Shown: one piece after another, positions 47,868 through 56,484 of the stretch
Numbering within the stretch: the stretch's first letter is position 1
How the letters are laid out: every line of letters begins with the position of its first letter
DNA from: Cellulosimicrobium sp. ES-005
GTDB taxonomy: Bacteria; Actinomycetota; Actinomycetes; Actinomycetales; Cellulomonadaceae
Direction: 5' to 3'
Length of the DNA: 64,000 bases
NCBI RefSeq assembly: GCF_040448685.1
Contig: NZ_CP159290.1
Location: 558,001-622,000 of the forward strand
Program-made: the position numbers and the translations under genes
Notes under the pieces: generated by a model
Seen by the model: only the letters and a program-made list of their open reading frames with translations
What the model was told of the DNA's origin: nothing
Database searches by the model: none

Positions 47868-48559
47868 TGCTCGAGCTCACGGGCCTGCACGCGGGCTACG
47901 GCCGGACGATGGTGCTGCACGGCGTCGACCTCGCGGTGCCGACGGGCGGTGTCGCCGCCGTGCTGGGGCACAACGGCGCCGGCAAGACGACGCTGCTGCG
48001 GACCGCGCTCGGGCTGCTCAAGGCCCGGTCGGGGCGCGTCGTGCTCGACGGCGAGGACGTCACCCGGCTGCCCACCTACCAGCGGGTGCGGCGCGGTCTC
48101 GCGTACGTGCCGCAGGGGCAGCAGTCGTTCGGCGACCTCACGGCGCGCGAGAACCTCCAGCTCGTCGCCGACACGTCGCGCGAGGGGCCGCGACGCCTCG
48201 ACGAGGCGCTCGACCTGTTCCCGGCGCTGCGCGGGCTCCTCGGCCGACGGGCCGGGCTCCTGTCCGGCGGGCAGCGGCAGCAGCTCGCGATAGCGCGCGC
48301 CCTCGTCACCGGCCCGCGCGTGCTCGTGCTCGACGAGCCGACCGAGGGCATCCAGCCGTCCGTCGTCACCGAGATCGAGGACGCGATCCTCACGCTCACC
48401 GACGCGGGCGGCCTGTCGGTGCTGCTGGTCGAGCAGCACGTCGGGTTCGCGCTCGGCGCCGCGCGCGACTACGTCGTCCTGCAGTCCGGGCGCGTGACGA
48501 GCCGGGGGTCCGGCGGCGAGGCCGCCGAGGAGAGCGTCCGTGCCGCGATGGCGGTGTGA
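47867..48559 (+). CDS. urtE: Urea ABC transporter ATPase UrtE
   Basis: LivF-type ATPase, 230 residues. Walker A GHNGAGKTTLLR, signature LSGGQRQQLAIARAL, Walker B LVLDEPTEGIQPSVV; the EGIQPSVV extension is typical of UrtE. AGAAGGAGG lies at the end of urtD, 5 nt before the ATG. Last gene of the transporter operon. Confidence 0.95.
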   Translation: MLELTGLHAGYGRTMVLHGVDLAVPTGGVAAVLGHNGAGKTTLLRTALGLLKARSGRVVLDGEDVTRLPTYQRVRRGLAYVPQGQQSFGDLTARENLQLVADTSREGPRRLDEALDLFPALRGLLGRRAGLLSGGQRQQLAIARALVTGPRVLVLDEPTEGIQPSVVTEIEDAILTLTDAGGLSVLLVEQHVGFALGAARDYVVLQSGRVTSRGSGGEAAEESVRAAMAV

Positions 48560-48679
48560 CGGTCCGGGCGGCGTCGACCGGTCGCGTGCCGCGCGACGGC
48601 CGGACGGGGCGGCGCGGTGCGAGAGGATGGAGGCAGGGCAGGAGCACGACGCACGGGCCGGACGACCAGGAGACGCCGC

Positions 48680-49378
48680 ATGGACATCGTGACCGCGCCG
48701 GAACCGGCAGCGACCTCGCTGCGCGACGCCGTCTACACACGGCTCCGCGCGGAGATCCTCAACGGCCGGGTCGACCCGCGCGAGCGGCTCACCGAGCCCA
48801 AGCTGAGCCGGCGGTTCGAGGTGTCGCGCACCCCGGTGCGCGAGGCGTTGTCCCGGCTCCTGTCCGACGGGCTCATCCAGCGCACCGACTTCGGGTACGC
48901 CGTCGTCGTGCCCAGCCTCGCCGAGCTGCGCGACCTCTACGAGCTGCGCGTGACGCTCGAGCTGCGCGGGGTCGAGCGCATCATCGAGAACACCGAGCTG
49001 CGCTACGACGCCGACGCGCTGCGCGACGAGCTCGCCCGGTGGGTCGAGCTGCGCGCCGCGCCGCCCGAGCCCGACCCGAGCTTCGTGCTCCTCGACGAGC
49101 GCTTCCACACCGTGCTGTCCCGGGCCGCGGGGAACGAGCGGCTGACCGAGGCGCTCGTCGAGGTCAACGAGAAGGTGCGCGCGGTGCGCATGTACGACTT
49201 CGTCGAGTCCGAGCGCATCCGGATCACCATCGACGAGCACATCGAGATCCTCGAGCTCGCGCTCGCCGACCGCCTCCCCGAGGCCCGCACCGCGCTCCAC
49301 CTGCACGTGGGCGAGTCGCTCGCCGTCGTCATGGAACGAGCGGCCCGAGCCCTCTCCCGCATGGCCCTCGCGGTCTGA
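48680..49378 (+). CDS. GntR-family transcriptional regulator with FCD domain
   Basis: 232 residues. The N-terminal winged helix (about 10-75) reads LRDAVYTRLRAEILNG, then LSRRFEVSRTPVREALSRLLSDGLI, the GntR signature. The FCD domain follows, with the metal/ligand-binding pattern Asp/His spread over LDERFHTVL, IDEHIEIL and LHLHVGESL. It lies between urtE and the urea-carboxylase-type gene, so urea-related control is likely; its possible operators are the GTATAC-type sites before ureA and urtA. Confidence 0.88.
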   Translation: MDIVTAPEPAATSLRDAVYTRLRAEILNGRVDPRERLTEPKLSRRFEVSRTPVREALSRLLSDGLIQRTDFGYAVVVPSLAELRDLYELRVTLELRGVERIIENTELRYDADALRDELARWVELRAAPPEPDPSFVLLDERFHTVLSRAAGNERLTEALVEVNEKVRAVRMYDFVESERIRITIDEHIEILELALADRLPEARTALHLHVGESLAVVMERAARALSRMALAV

Positions 49379-49386
49379 GGGCCCTG

Positions 49387-49468
49387 CGCCGAACAGGTGG
49401 TCCGGGCTCCTCCTGCGCGGCCGACGCGCCGGGATCGCCTGTTCGGCCTGCCGGGTCGCCTGTTCGGG
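49387..49468. repeat. Short head-on repeat array G (CCGAACAGG units)
   Basis: One forward unit (49387-49406, CGCCGAACAGGTGGTCCGGG) and two reverse units (49430-49447 and 49452-49468, CGGG(A)TCGCCTGTTCGGS). Forward and reverse copies can pair into alternative hairpins. It follows the gntR stop and precedes the carboxylase gene. Confidence 0.6.
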
Positions 49469-49585
49469 CGTGGTGACCTGACGTCGTGCGGACGACGCCC
49501 GGGCGGCACGGACGGGTTCTAGGCTGGGGCCGTTCTGTCCGACGGCGAGGCGCGGCCTCGTCCGCGCACCGGCCCGGGGAGGGCG

Positions 49586-52500
49586 ATGGCCGCCACGCTG
49601 CTCGTCGCGAACCGCGGCGAGATCGCCTGCCGCGTGCTGCGCAGCGCGCGGGGGCTCGGGCTGCGCACCGTCGCCGTGCACTCCGACGCGGACCGCGGCG
49701 CCCGCCACGTCCGGCTCGCGGACCAGGCGGTGCGGATCGGTCCCGCTCCGGTCGCCGAGTCCTACGACGACGGTCGCCGGCTGCTCGACGCGGCGCTCGC
49801 CGCGGGCGCGGACCTCCTGCACCCGGGCTACGGGTTCCGCGCGGAGGACGCCGACTTCGCCGCAGCGGTCGAGGCGGCGGGCGTGGCGTTCGCGGGGCCG
49901 ACGCCCGAGCAGCTCCGCGTCCTCGGCGACAAGGCGCGCGCCCGGGTGCTCGCGCAGGAGTGCGGCCTCCGGGTGCTGCCCGGGTCGCCGGTGCTGGGCG
50001 GGCTGGAGGACGCGCTCGGCTGGGCGCAGGAGATCGGCTTCCCGCTCGTGCTCAAGGACGCGGGCGGCGGGGGCGGGACGGGCGTGCACGTGTGCCGCGA
50101 CGCGGAGGCGCTCGCCGCGGCGTGGCGGCGGGAGTCGTCGCGCCCGGGGTCGTCCGGGCGGTTGTTCGTCGAGCGCCACGTCGACCGGGCGCGGCATCTC
50201 GAGGTGCAGCTCTTCGGCGACGGCGCGGGTCGTGTGGTCTCGCTCGGAGACCGGGACTGCTCGCTCCAGCGCCGCCACCAGAAGGTCGTCGAGGTCGCGC
50301 CCGCGCCCGGACTCGACCCCGGCGTCCGCAGGGCCCTGCACGACGGCGCACGTCGCCTCGCGGCGCGCGTCGGGCTGCGCTCCGCCGCGACGCTGGAGGC
50401 GCTGCTCGACGTCGGTTCCGGCGAGGTCACGTTCCTCGAGGTGAACCCGCGGATCCAGGTCGAGCACACCGTGACCGAGGAGGTCACCGGTGTCGACCTG
50501 ATGGGCTGGATGCTGCGCCTCGCCCTCGGCGACACGACCGTGCTCGACGACGTGCCGCCGTCGGGACCCGCGGTCCGGGGGGCGGCGGCGCAGGCGCGCG
50601 TCTACGCCGAGGACGTGCGGCACGGCCGACCCGTCGCGGGCACGCTCGCGCGGCTCGACCTCCCGGCCGGGCGCGCGGCGACGGACGACGGCGGCACCAC
50701 CGCGGACCGGCGGCGCGCGGTCCGGGTCGAGACCGGCGCGAGCGTGGGCGACGAGCTCGGTCCGCACGCCGACCCGTTGGTCGCGAAGGTGGTCGTGCGC
50801 GCCGTGTCGCACGAGGCCGCGGTCGCGGGGCTGAGCGACGCGCTGGGCGACGTGCGCGTCGACGGCGTCCCGACGAACGTGTCGCTGCTGCGCGCGGCGC
50901 TCGCGGACCCTGCCGTGGTCGCGGGCACGGCGACCACGGCGACCCTCGCCACGGTGCGGGACCCCGCACCCTGGATCGACGTGCTCGACCCGGGAGTCCT
51001 CACGACGGTCCAGGACTGGCCGGGACGCACGGGCTACTGGGGCGTGGGGATCCCGCCGTCGGGACCGATGGACGACCTGTCCTTCCGCGCCGGGAACCGC
51101 GCGCTCGGCAACCCCGAGGGCGCGGCCGGGCTCGAGTGCACCCTGGCCGGCCCGACCCTCCGGTTCTCCCACGAGGCCACGGTGTGCGTCACCGGCGCGC
51201 CGGCGCCCGTCACGGTCGACGGTGCGCGCGTCCGGCAGTGGGAGCCGGTCGTGATCCCGGCGAGCGGCGTGCTCGCCGTCGGCGCGCCGCACGGCGTCGG
51301 GCTGCGGACCTACGTGCTCGTCAGGGGCGGGCTGGACGTCCCGGCGTATCTCGGGTCGGCGGCGACGTTCGTCCTCGGCGCCGTCGGCGGCCAGGCCGGG
51401 CGCGCGCTCGGGGCGGGGGACGTGCTGACCCCGGCGGACGGCGCCGCGCTCGCGAGGCATACAGGACCCGCTGCGGGGCGCCACGCCGGGGCCACCGGTG
51501 CGCTGCCCGCGGCGACCGGTGGCCGTCGTCCGGGGACGACGCACGGGCCGGGCCCCGTGCCGACCGGCGACCGCCCTCGGATGGGCCACTCGTGGGAGCT
51601 CGCCGTGACGACGGGACCGCAGTCCGCGGCGCTCACGGCGGCGGCGCTGGGCCGGCTGCGGACGTCGTGGTGGCGCGTCCTGCCGCACGCGGACCGGACC
51701 GGCGTCCGGCTCGCGGGTCCGCCGCTGACGTGGGTGCGGCCCGACGGCGGGGACGCGGGGCTCCACCCGTCCACCGTGCTCGACAACCCGTACTCGGTGG
51801 GTGCGCTGAACATCAGCGGGGACACGCCGATCCTGCTCGGACCGGACGGGCCGAGCCTCGGCGGCTTCGTGTGCGCGCTCACCGTCGTCGCGGGCTCCCG
51901 GTGGAAGCTCGGGCAGATGCGCCCGGGAGACGTCGTGCGGTTCGTGACCGTCCACGACGACGGCGCCGACCGGCTGCGTCGAGACGACGCCGCCCGCGCG
52001 GCGGCGCGCGTCCCGACCGACGTGCGTGCCGTGCGGGGGCGTGACGCCGACGCGTTCCGCGGGGACGACGTCCCGGCGGCACCGGACCCGGCGCCACGCG
52101 TCGGCGGCCGGCCGGCCGTCCGCTACCTGCGTGGCGCCGACGACGCGGTGCTCGTCGAGTACGACGGCGGCTCCGGGCTCGACCTGCACGACCGGCTGCG
52201 CGTCCACGCGCTCGCGCAGGGGCTCGAGGCAGAGGCCCCCCGGGGGCTGCTCGACGTGACGCCGGGGGTCCGCACGCTCCACGTGCACGTCGACCCGGAC
52301 ACCCTGCCCGTACCGACCCTGGTGGGGCTGCTGCGCGAGCTGGAGCAGGGCCTGCCCCGCAGCGACGCGATCGAGGTCCCGAGCCGCGTGCTCCGGCTTC
52401 CGCTGAGCTGGGAGGACCCCGCGATCCGCGACGCCGTCGAGCGGTACGCGGCCGGGGTCCGGTCCGACGCGCCGTGGCTGCCGTCCAACGTCGACTTCGT

Positions 52501-53371
52501 CCGGCGGGCCAACGGGCTCGCGACCGTCGACGACGTGCGGCGCACCGTCCTCGACGCCGAGTACCTCGTGCTCGGCCTCGGCGACGTGTACCTCGGCGCC
52601 CCGCTCGCCGTGCCGGTCGACCCCCGGCACCGCCTGCTCACGTCCAAGTACACCCCCGCTCGCACGTGGACCCCGTCCGACGCCGTCGGGCTCGGGGGCG
52701 CGTTCCTGTGCGTGTACGGCATGGCGAGTCCCGGGGGCTACCAGCTCGTCGGCCGGACGATCCCCGTCTGGTCGGCGCACACCCAGCGGCCGCCGTTCCG
52801 CCCGGGCGTCCCGTGGCTCTTCCGGTACTTCGACCGGATCGTGTGGGAGCCGGTCGACCCGGCCGAGCTCGCCGAACGACGCGCGGCGGCCCGCGCGGGG
52901 GTCCTCGAGGTCCCGGTGGAGGACGGCGTCTTCTCCGGTCGCGAGCACGCCGCGCTCCTCGCCCGGGAGGCGGACGACATCGCGGCGGTCGTGGCGGCGC
53001 GGCGCGCCGCGTTCGGGCGCGAGGCCGCGGCCTGGGCCGAGGCGGGGGAGCTCGTCGGGTCGGCCGCCCGCGCGACCGCGCGCGGCGGACGCGCGTCCGC
53101 CGGCGCGCGCGACGCCGCTGGTGCCTCCGCCGACCTCGACGACCCGTCGCGCACCGTCCTGCGCGCACCGCTGGGCGGGGTGGTGTGGCGCGTGGAGACG
53201 CCGCCGGGGCGACGCGTCACCGAGGGCACGCCCGTGGTCGTCCTCGAGGCGATGAAGCTCGAGCTGCCCGTGCTGTCCCCGTCCGACGGCCACGTCCTCG
53301 ACGTCGTGGTGCGCCCCGGCGACCACGTGCGCGCCGGCGACCCTCTCGCCGTCGTCGACCTCGACACCTGA
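49586..53371 (+). CDS. Urea-carboxylase-type biotin-dependent enzyme (BC + KipA + KipI + biotinyl domains)
   Basis: 1261 residues. Order: biotin carboxylase (about 1-450; LVANRGEIACRV, ATP loop KDAGGGGGTGVHV, EVNPRIQVEHTVTE), KipA/AHS2-like domain (about 470-780; LTTVQDWPGRTGYWGVGIPPSG, LGPDGPSLGGFVC), KipI/AHS1-like domain (about 840-1110; LVLGLGDVYLGAPLAVPVDPR) and biotinyl domain with Lys1224 in LEAMKLELP. This is the full urea carboxylase (EC 6.3.4.6) layout, carboxylating urea to allophanate; some relatives use guanidine. An Ala/Gly/Pro-rich insertion of ~40 residues lies near 630-670. No allophanate hydrolase follows. Confidence 0.88.
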   Translation: MAATLLVANRGEIACRVLRSARGLGLRTVAVHSDADRGARHVRLADQAVRIGPAPVAESYDDGRRLLDAALAAGADLLHPGYGFRAEDADFAAAVEAAGVAFAGPTPEQLRVLGDKARARVLAQECGLRVLPGSPVLGGLEDALGWAQEIGFPLVLKDAGGGGGTGVHVCRDAEALAAAWRRESSRPGSSGRLFVERHVDRARHLEVQLFGDGAGRVVSLGDRDCSLQRRHQKVVEVAPAPGLDPGVRRALHDGARRLAARVGLRSAATLEALLDVGSGEVTFLEVNPRIQVEHTVTEEVTGVDLMGWMLRLALGDTTVLDDVPPSGPAVRGAAAQARVYAEDVRHGRPVAGTLARLDLPAGRAATDDGGTTADRRRAVRVETGASVGDELGPHADPLVAKVVVRAVSHEAAVAGLSDALGDVRVDGVPTNVSLLRAALADPAVVAGTATTATLATVRDPAPWIDVLDPGVLTTVQDWPGRTGYWGVGIPPSGPMDDLSFRAGNRALGNPEGAAGLECTLAGPTLRFSHEATVCVTGAPAPVTVDGARVRQWEPVVIPASGVLAVGAPHGVGLRTYVLVRGGLDVPAYLGSAATFVLGAVGGQAGRALGAGDVLTPADGAALARHTGPAAGRHAGATGALPAATGGRRPGTTHGPGPVPTGDRPRMGHSWELAVTTGPQSAALTAAALGRLRTSWWRVLPHADRTGVRLAGPPLTWVRPDGGDAGLHPSTVLDNPYSVGALNISGDTPILLGPDGPSLGGFVCALTVVAGSRWKLGQMRPGDVVRFVTVHDDGADRLRRDDAARAAARVPTDVRAVRGRDADAFRGDDVPAAPDPAPRVGGRPAVRYLRGADDAVLVEYDGGSGLDLHDRLRVHALAQGLEAEAPRGLLDVTPGVRTLHVHVDPDTLPVPTLVGLLRELEQGLPRSDAIEVPSRVLRLPLSWEDPAIRDAVERYAAGVRSDAPWLPSNVDFVRRANGLATVDDVRRTVLDAEYLVLGLGDVYLGAPLAVPVDPRHRLLTSKYTPARTWTPSDAVGLGGAFLCVYGMASPGGYQLVGRTIPVWSAHTQRPPFRPGVPWLFRYFDRIVWEPVDPAELAERRAAARAGVLEVPVEDGVFSGREHAALLAREADDIAAVVAARRAAFGREAAAWAEAGELVGSAARATARGGRASAGARDAAGASADLDDPSRTVLRAPLGGVVWRVETPPGRRVTEGTPVVVLEAMKLELPVLSPSDGHVLDVVVRPGDHVRAGDPLAVVDLDT

Positions 53372-53377
53372 CACGCC

Positions 53378-53391
53378 GCCGGCGCGCCGGC
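53378..53391. terminator. Palindrome between convergent carboxylase and WXG100 genes
   Basis: The 14-bp perfect palindrome GCCGGCGCGCCGGC fills most of the 22-bp gap and could act as a short hairpin terminator for both strands. Confidence 0.4.
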
Positions 53392-53393
53392 GC

Positions 53394-53687
53394 CTAACGC
53401 GTCGTGAAGAGCCGCGCGGCCCGCGACTCGGCGTCCGCGTACGTCTGGGCGGCCGCGCCGAGCGCCGCCGTGATGTCGTCGAGCGCGAGCTCGACGTGGT
53501 TCTGCGTGGTCTGCCACTGCGTCATCACGCCCGTGAACGACGTCGCCGCCCCGCCGCGCCACGACGCCTGCAGGTCGGTGAGGTGGCGCATCATGGCGCC
53601 GACCTCGGCCCGGATCGCGGTCACCGACCCGTTCACCGCCGCGCTCGCCTGGGCCACCCGTGCGCTGTCGACCTCGTACCTGCTCAT
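53394..53687 (-). CDS. WXG100-family protein (ESX substrate-like)
   Basis: 97 residues, all helical, with the turn motif SWRGGAAT near residue 44, the W-x-G that names the family. The C-terminus keeps the YADAES pattern close to the YxxxD/E export signal. ATG 53687 (MSRYEVDS) is preceded by GGAG at good distance. No EccC, EccD or partner esx gene is in the window, so it is an orphan whose secretion system lies elsewhere, if present. Confidence 0.82.
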   Translation of the reverse strand: MSRYEVDSARVAQASAAVNGSVTAIRAEVGAMMRHLTDLQASWRGGAATSFTGVMTQWQTTQNHVELALDDITAALGAAAQTYADAESRAARLFTTR

Positions 53688-53810
53688 GTCGTCTCCGTCG
53701 TCTCGTCGGCCCGCGGACCGTCCTGTGCCCGACACGCGCCGGGCGACGACGACGCTAACCAGGAGACGCCGGGCGCTGCGGGCAGCGACGGCGTCCCTGT
53801 GGACGACGGG

Positions 53811-54542
53811 TCAGGAGGCGGGGCCTGTGGACGGCGTCGACGCCTCTGCCAGCTTGCGCTGCTCCTTGCGCAGCCGCTGCAGCTCCGCGTCGAGGTTCTG
53901 CCGCGCGGGCTCCTCCCACGCCGCGCCGAGCGGGCTCGAGAAGAGCGAGCGGCGGTCGAGCAGCTTCGTGAGGATCGCGATCCGGGCCCGCACGTAGTCG
54001 GGCTTCGGGATGTGCGCGTACTCGTCGCGCACGTCCTTGAGGTACTCCTTGTAGCGCTGCGGCTCGGCGGCGAGCATCGCGAGGTCGGCGTCGCACAGCA
54101 CCGCGCAGTCGAAGTCCGACGCGTCCGGCGCGTGCCGCACAAGGGCGTTCACGAGGTACGCGACGCGGCGGACCGCCGGCTCGGGGACCCCCAGGCTCGT
54201 GAGCTCGGCGGTCGCGAGCGTGGCGCTCGCGGACTCGTCCTCGCCGCCCTTGTTCGCGTACGTCGCACGGCCCTTCGCGTCGAAGATCGCGCCGTGGTAC
54301 CAGGCGGCGAGCCGCACCAGGTCGGGGTCGTGGGTCTCCTCGGAGAGCTCGTCGACCCGGCCGAGCACGTCGGCGAGGTGCCGCCGGTTGTGGAAGTGGC
54401 GGTCCGGCTGGTCCCAGCGGTCGAGCAGCCCCTGCCCGACGGCGCGGACCTCGTCGTCCGGGGCGGTCGCCCCTGCGCCGCGGGCGCTGCGGACGAACGA
54501 GGAGAGGAACCACTGCGGTGCGTCGGCGCTGTAGACGCCCAT
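53811..54542 (-). CDS. HD-domain metal-dependent phosphohydrolase-like protein
   Basis: 243 residues. HFHNRRHLADVL gives the first His pair and AAWYHGAIFDA the HD-like pair; a later CDADLAML supplies another Asp, in line with COG4339-type predicted hydrolases. Substrate unknown. The C-terminal 60 residues are helical and charged. A 12-bp tandem repeat lies just upstream of the start. Confidence 0.8.
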   Translation of the reverse strand: MGVYSADAPQWFLSSFVRSARGAGATAPDDEVRAVGQGLLDRWDQPDRHFHNRRHLADVLGRVDELSEETHDPDLVRLAAWYHGAIFDAKGRATYANKGGEDESASATLATAELTSLGVPEPAVRRVAYLVNALVRHAPDASDFDCAVLCDADLAMLAAEPQRYKEYLKDVRDEYAHIPKPDYVRARIAILTKLLDRRSLFSSPLGAAWEEPARQNLDAELQRLRKEQRKLAEASTPSTGPAS

Positions 54543-54556
54543 GAACTTTCGCCTTC

Positions 54557-54580
54557 TTCGACGGACACTTCGACGGACAC
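54557..54580. repeat. 12-bp tandem repeat upstream of the HD-domain gene
   Basis: TTCGACGGACAC occurs twice in a row (54557-54568 and 54569-54580), 15 bp before the minus-strand start at 54542. It could be a paired operator half site or chance. Confidence 0.5.
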
Positions 54581-54789
54581 GAGGAGATGACGGAGGTCGT
54601 CGTCACCAGGTGGGCACCTGGCGCGGAGGCCCCCGCGTCGCCGCGCGGCCTCACGACCAGCCTAGGTCTCGCGGGACGACCCGCCATCGTAGCCGCACTC
54701 GGCGCCGGCTCGGGACCGCGGCGACGACCTCCGCGCGTCACGTCGTGCGGACCGGGGCAGACCCGCAGGTGGGACGGGGTGCGCGTCCG

Positions 54790-56484
54790 TCAGGAGGCGA
54801 GCGGGAGGTCCACGCGGACGGTGAGGCCGCCGCCCGTCGTCTCACGCACCGACACGCGCCCCCGGTGCGCGCCCACGATCGCGGCGACGATGGCCAGGCC
54901 CAGGCCCGAGCCGCCCGAGGCGCGGTTGCGCGAGGAGTCCGCGCGGTAGAACCGCTCGAACACCCGGCCGCGCTGCTCGTCGGGGACGCCCGGGCCGTGG
55001 TCGCGCACCTCGAGCACGGCGACCGTGTCGCGGGCGCCGTCCGGCACGTCGTCGGGGGGCGTCGCGGGGCGGACGGTGCCCAGCGCGATCTCGACCGGCG
55101 TCCCCGCGGGCGTGTGGCGCGCGACGTTCCCGACGAGGTTCGCGAGCACCTGGCGCAGGCGGTCCTCGTCGCCGACCACGCGCAGCGCGTCCGGAGCCTG
55201 CGCACCGGCCGACAGGCCGACCAGGCGGACGTCCCGGGTCGGGTCGAGCGCGTGCAGGTCCTGCGCGGAGTCGCGTGCGAGCGACACGAGGTCCACCGGC
55301 TCGTGCCGCAGCGGTCGACCCTCGTCGAGCCGCGCGAGCGCGAGCAGGTCGTTGACGAGCGTGCCCATGCGGGTCGCCGAGTCCTCGATGCGCCCCATCG
55401 TGTCGTCGACCTTGTCGGGCGTGTCGAGCGCCCCCATCCGGTACAGCTCGCCGTAGCCGCGGATCGTCGCGAGCGGCGTGCGCAGCTCGTGGCTCGCGTC
55501 GGACACGAACCGCCGCATCCGCTCCTCGGACGCCTCCTGGACCGCGAACGCCTCCTCGATCTGCGAGAGCATCGCGTTGAGCGACGCGGCCAGCGAGCCC
55601 ACCTCGGTCGTCGGCGGGGCGGGGCGCACGCGCCGCGACAGGTCGCCCGCCGCGATGTCCGCCGCCGTCTCCTCGATCTCGCGCAGCGGGCGCAGCGAGC
55701 GGTGCACCGCCAGGAAGGCGATCGCGCCGCCGACGAGCGCGATGCCCAGGGCGGACAGGGCGAGCGTGCGCCCCAGGATCTTCACCGTCTCGTGGATGCC
55801 TGTCAGCGGCAGCGCCACGAACGCGCTCTCCACCGCGCCGTCCTCGGTTGGCCGTGTGAGGGCGATGACCCGCCACTGCGTCGGCTGGACGGCCACCCCG
55901 AGAGTCGAGGTCGTGGCATCCACGGTGAACGGTTCGCCGTCGAGGGCTCGCAGCTCCGGTTCCGACAGCGCGGGGATGTCGGGGACCCCGTACCGGAGCA
56001 GGGTGACGTCGGTCTTGCGCTCGACCTCGGAGCCGTCCGCGAACCGATACAGCACGTAGTAGTCGGAGGGCATGGTCGAGGCTGTCCCGGGCAGGCTCTG
56101 GAACGGCTCGTTCGCGAGGTCCTGCGCCGTCCGGTTGAGCTGGTCGTCGACCTGCTCGACCAGATAGCTCGACACGACCGTCGTCGTCACCACCGACGCC
56201 AGCCCGAGCCCGGCGGCCAGCAGGAGCACCGTGATCGCGACGAGCCGGGCGCGCAGCGGCACGCGCGCGAACCAGCCCCACCCCTCGGTGGGGACGGGTC
56301 GGCCGAAGGGGCGCTCCGCCGTCGGGCCGCCGTCGCCCGGAGAGGAGGGAGCCTCCGCCGCGGAGGTGTCGCCCGTGCCCGACGGCGCGGGGCCGGCTGG
56401 GGCCGTGCGCGACCCGGGGGGCGGGGGAGGGGGCGGTGGGACCGGTCGGGACCCCGTCGTCGTGCGGTCGGGGCCGGACGTCAT
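54790..56484 (-). CDS. Two-component sensor histidine kinase (HAMP, HisKA, HATPase)
   Basis: 564 residues. A Pro/Gly-rich cytoplasmic tail (1-75), a first membrane segment (about 80-105), an extracellular sensor region (about 106-235), a second membrane segment (about 240-262), HAMP (to about 320), then HisKA with DASHELRTPLATIRGYGELY and the ATPase domain (NLVGNVARHT, DHGPGVP, GSGLGLAIVAAI). It resembles TcrY/MprB-type actinobacterial kinases; the stimulus is unknown. ATGA overlap with the regulator gene upstream. Confidence 0.9.
   Translation of the reverse strand: MTSGPDRTTTGSRPVPPPPPPPPGSRTAPAGPAPSGTGDTSAAEAPSSPGDGGPTAERPFGRPVPTEGWGWFARVPLRARLVAITVLLLAAGLGLASVVTTTVVSSYLVEQVDDQLNRTAQDLANEPFQSLPGTASTMPSDYYVLYRFADGSEVERKTDVTLLRYGVPDIPALSEPELRALDGEPFTVDATTSTLGVAVQPTQWRVIALTRPTEDGAVESAFVALPLTGIHETVKILGRTLALSALGIALVGGAIAFLAVHRSLRPLREIEETAADIAAGDLSRRVRPAPPTTEVGSLAASLNAMLSQIEEAFAVQEASEERMRRFVSDASHELRTPLATIRGYGELYRMGALDTPDKVDDTMGRIEDSATRMGTLVNDLLALARLDEGRPLRHEPVDLVSLARDSAQDLHALDPTRDVRLVGLSAGAQAPDALRVVGDEDRLRQVLANLVGNVARHTPAGTPVEIALGTVRPATPPDDVPDGARDTVAVLEVRDHGPGVPDEQRGRVFERFYRADSSRNRASGGSGLGLAIVAAIVGAHRGRVSVRETTGGGLTVRVDLPLAS

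Noticed and set aside
49379-49585. Guanidine (ykkC) riboswitch upstream of the carboxylase gene
   Set aside because: I see no ykkC-like conserved core; the region holds the CCGAACAGG hairpin array instead.
49586-53371. Acetyl/propionyl-CoA or pyruvate carboxylase
   Set aside because: The KipA and KipI domains between the carboxylase and biotinyl parts exclude these; only urea/guanidine-type enzymes have this order.
47774-53374. Very long antisense open frames, for example 1866 codons at 47774-53374 (minus) and 1261 codons at 39423-43208 (minus)
   Set aside because: They lie opposite clear urt, carboxylase and ure genes and come from the rarity of stop codons in high-GC DNA. Their predicted proteins are Arg/Ala/Gly-rich with no domain.
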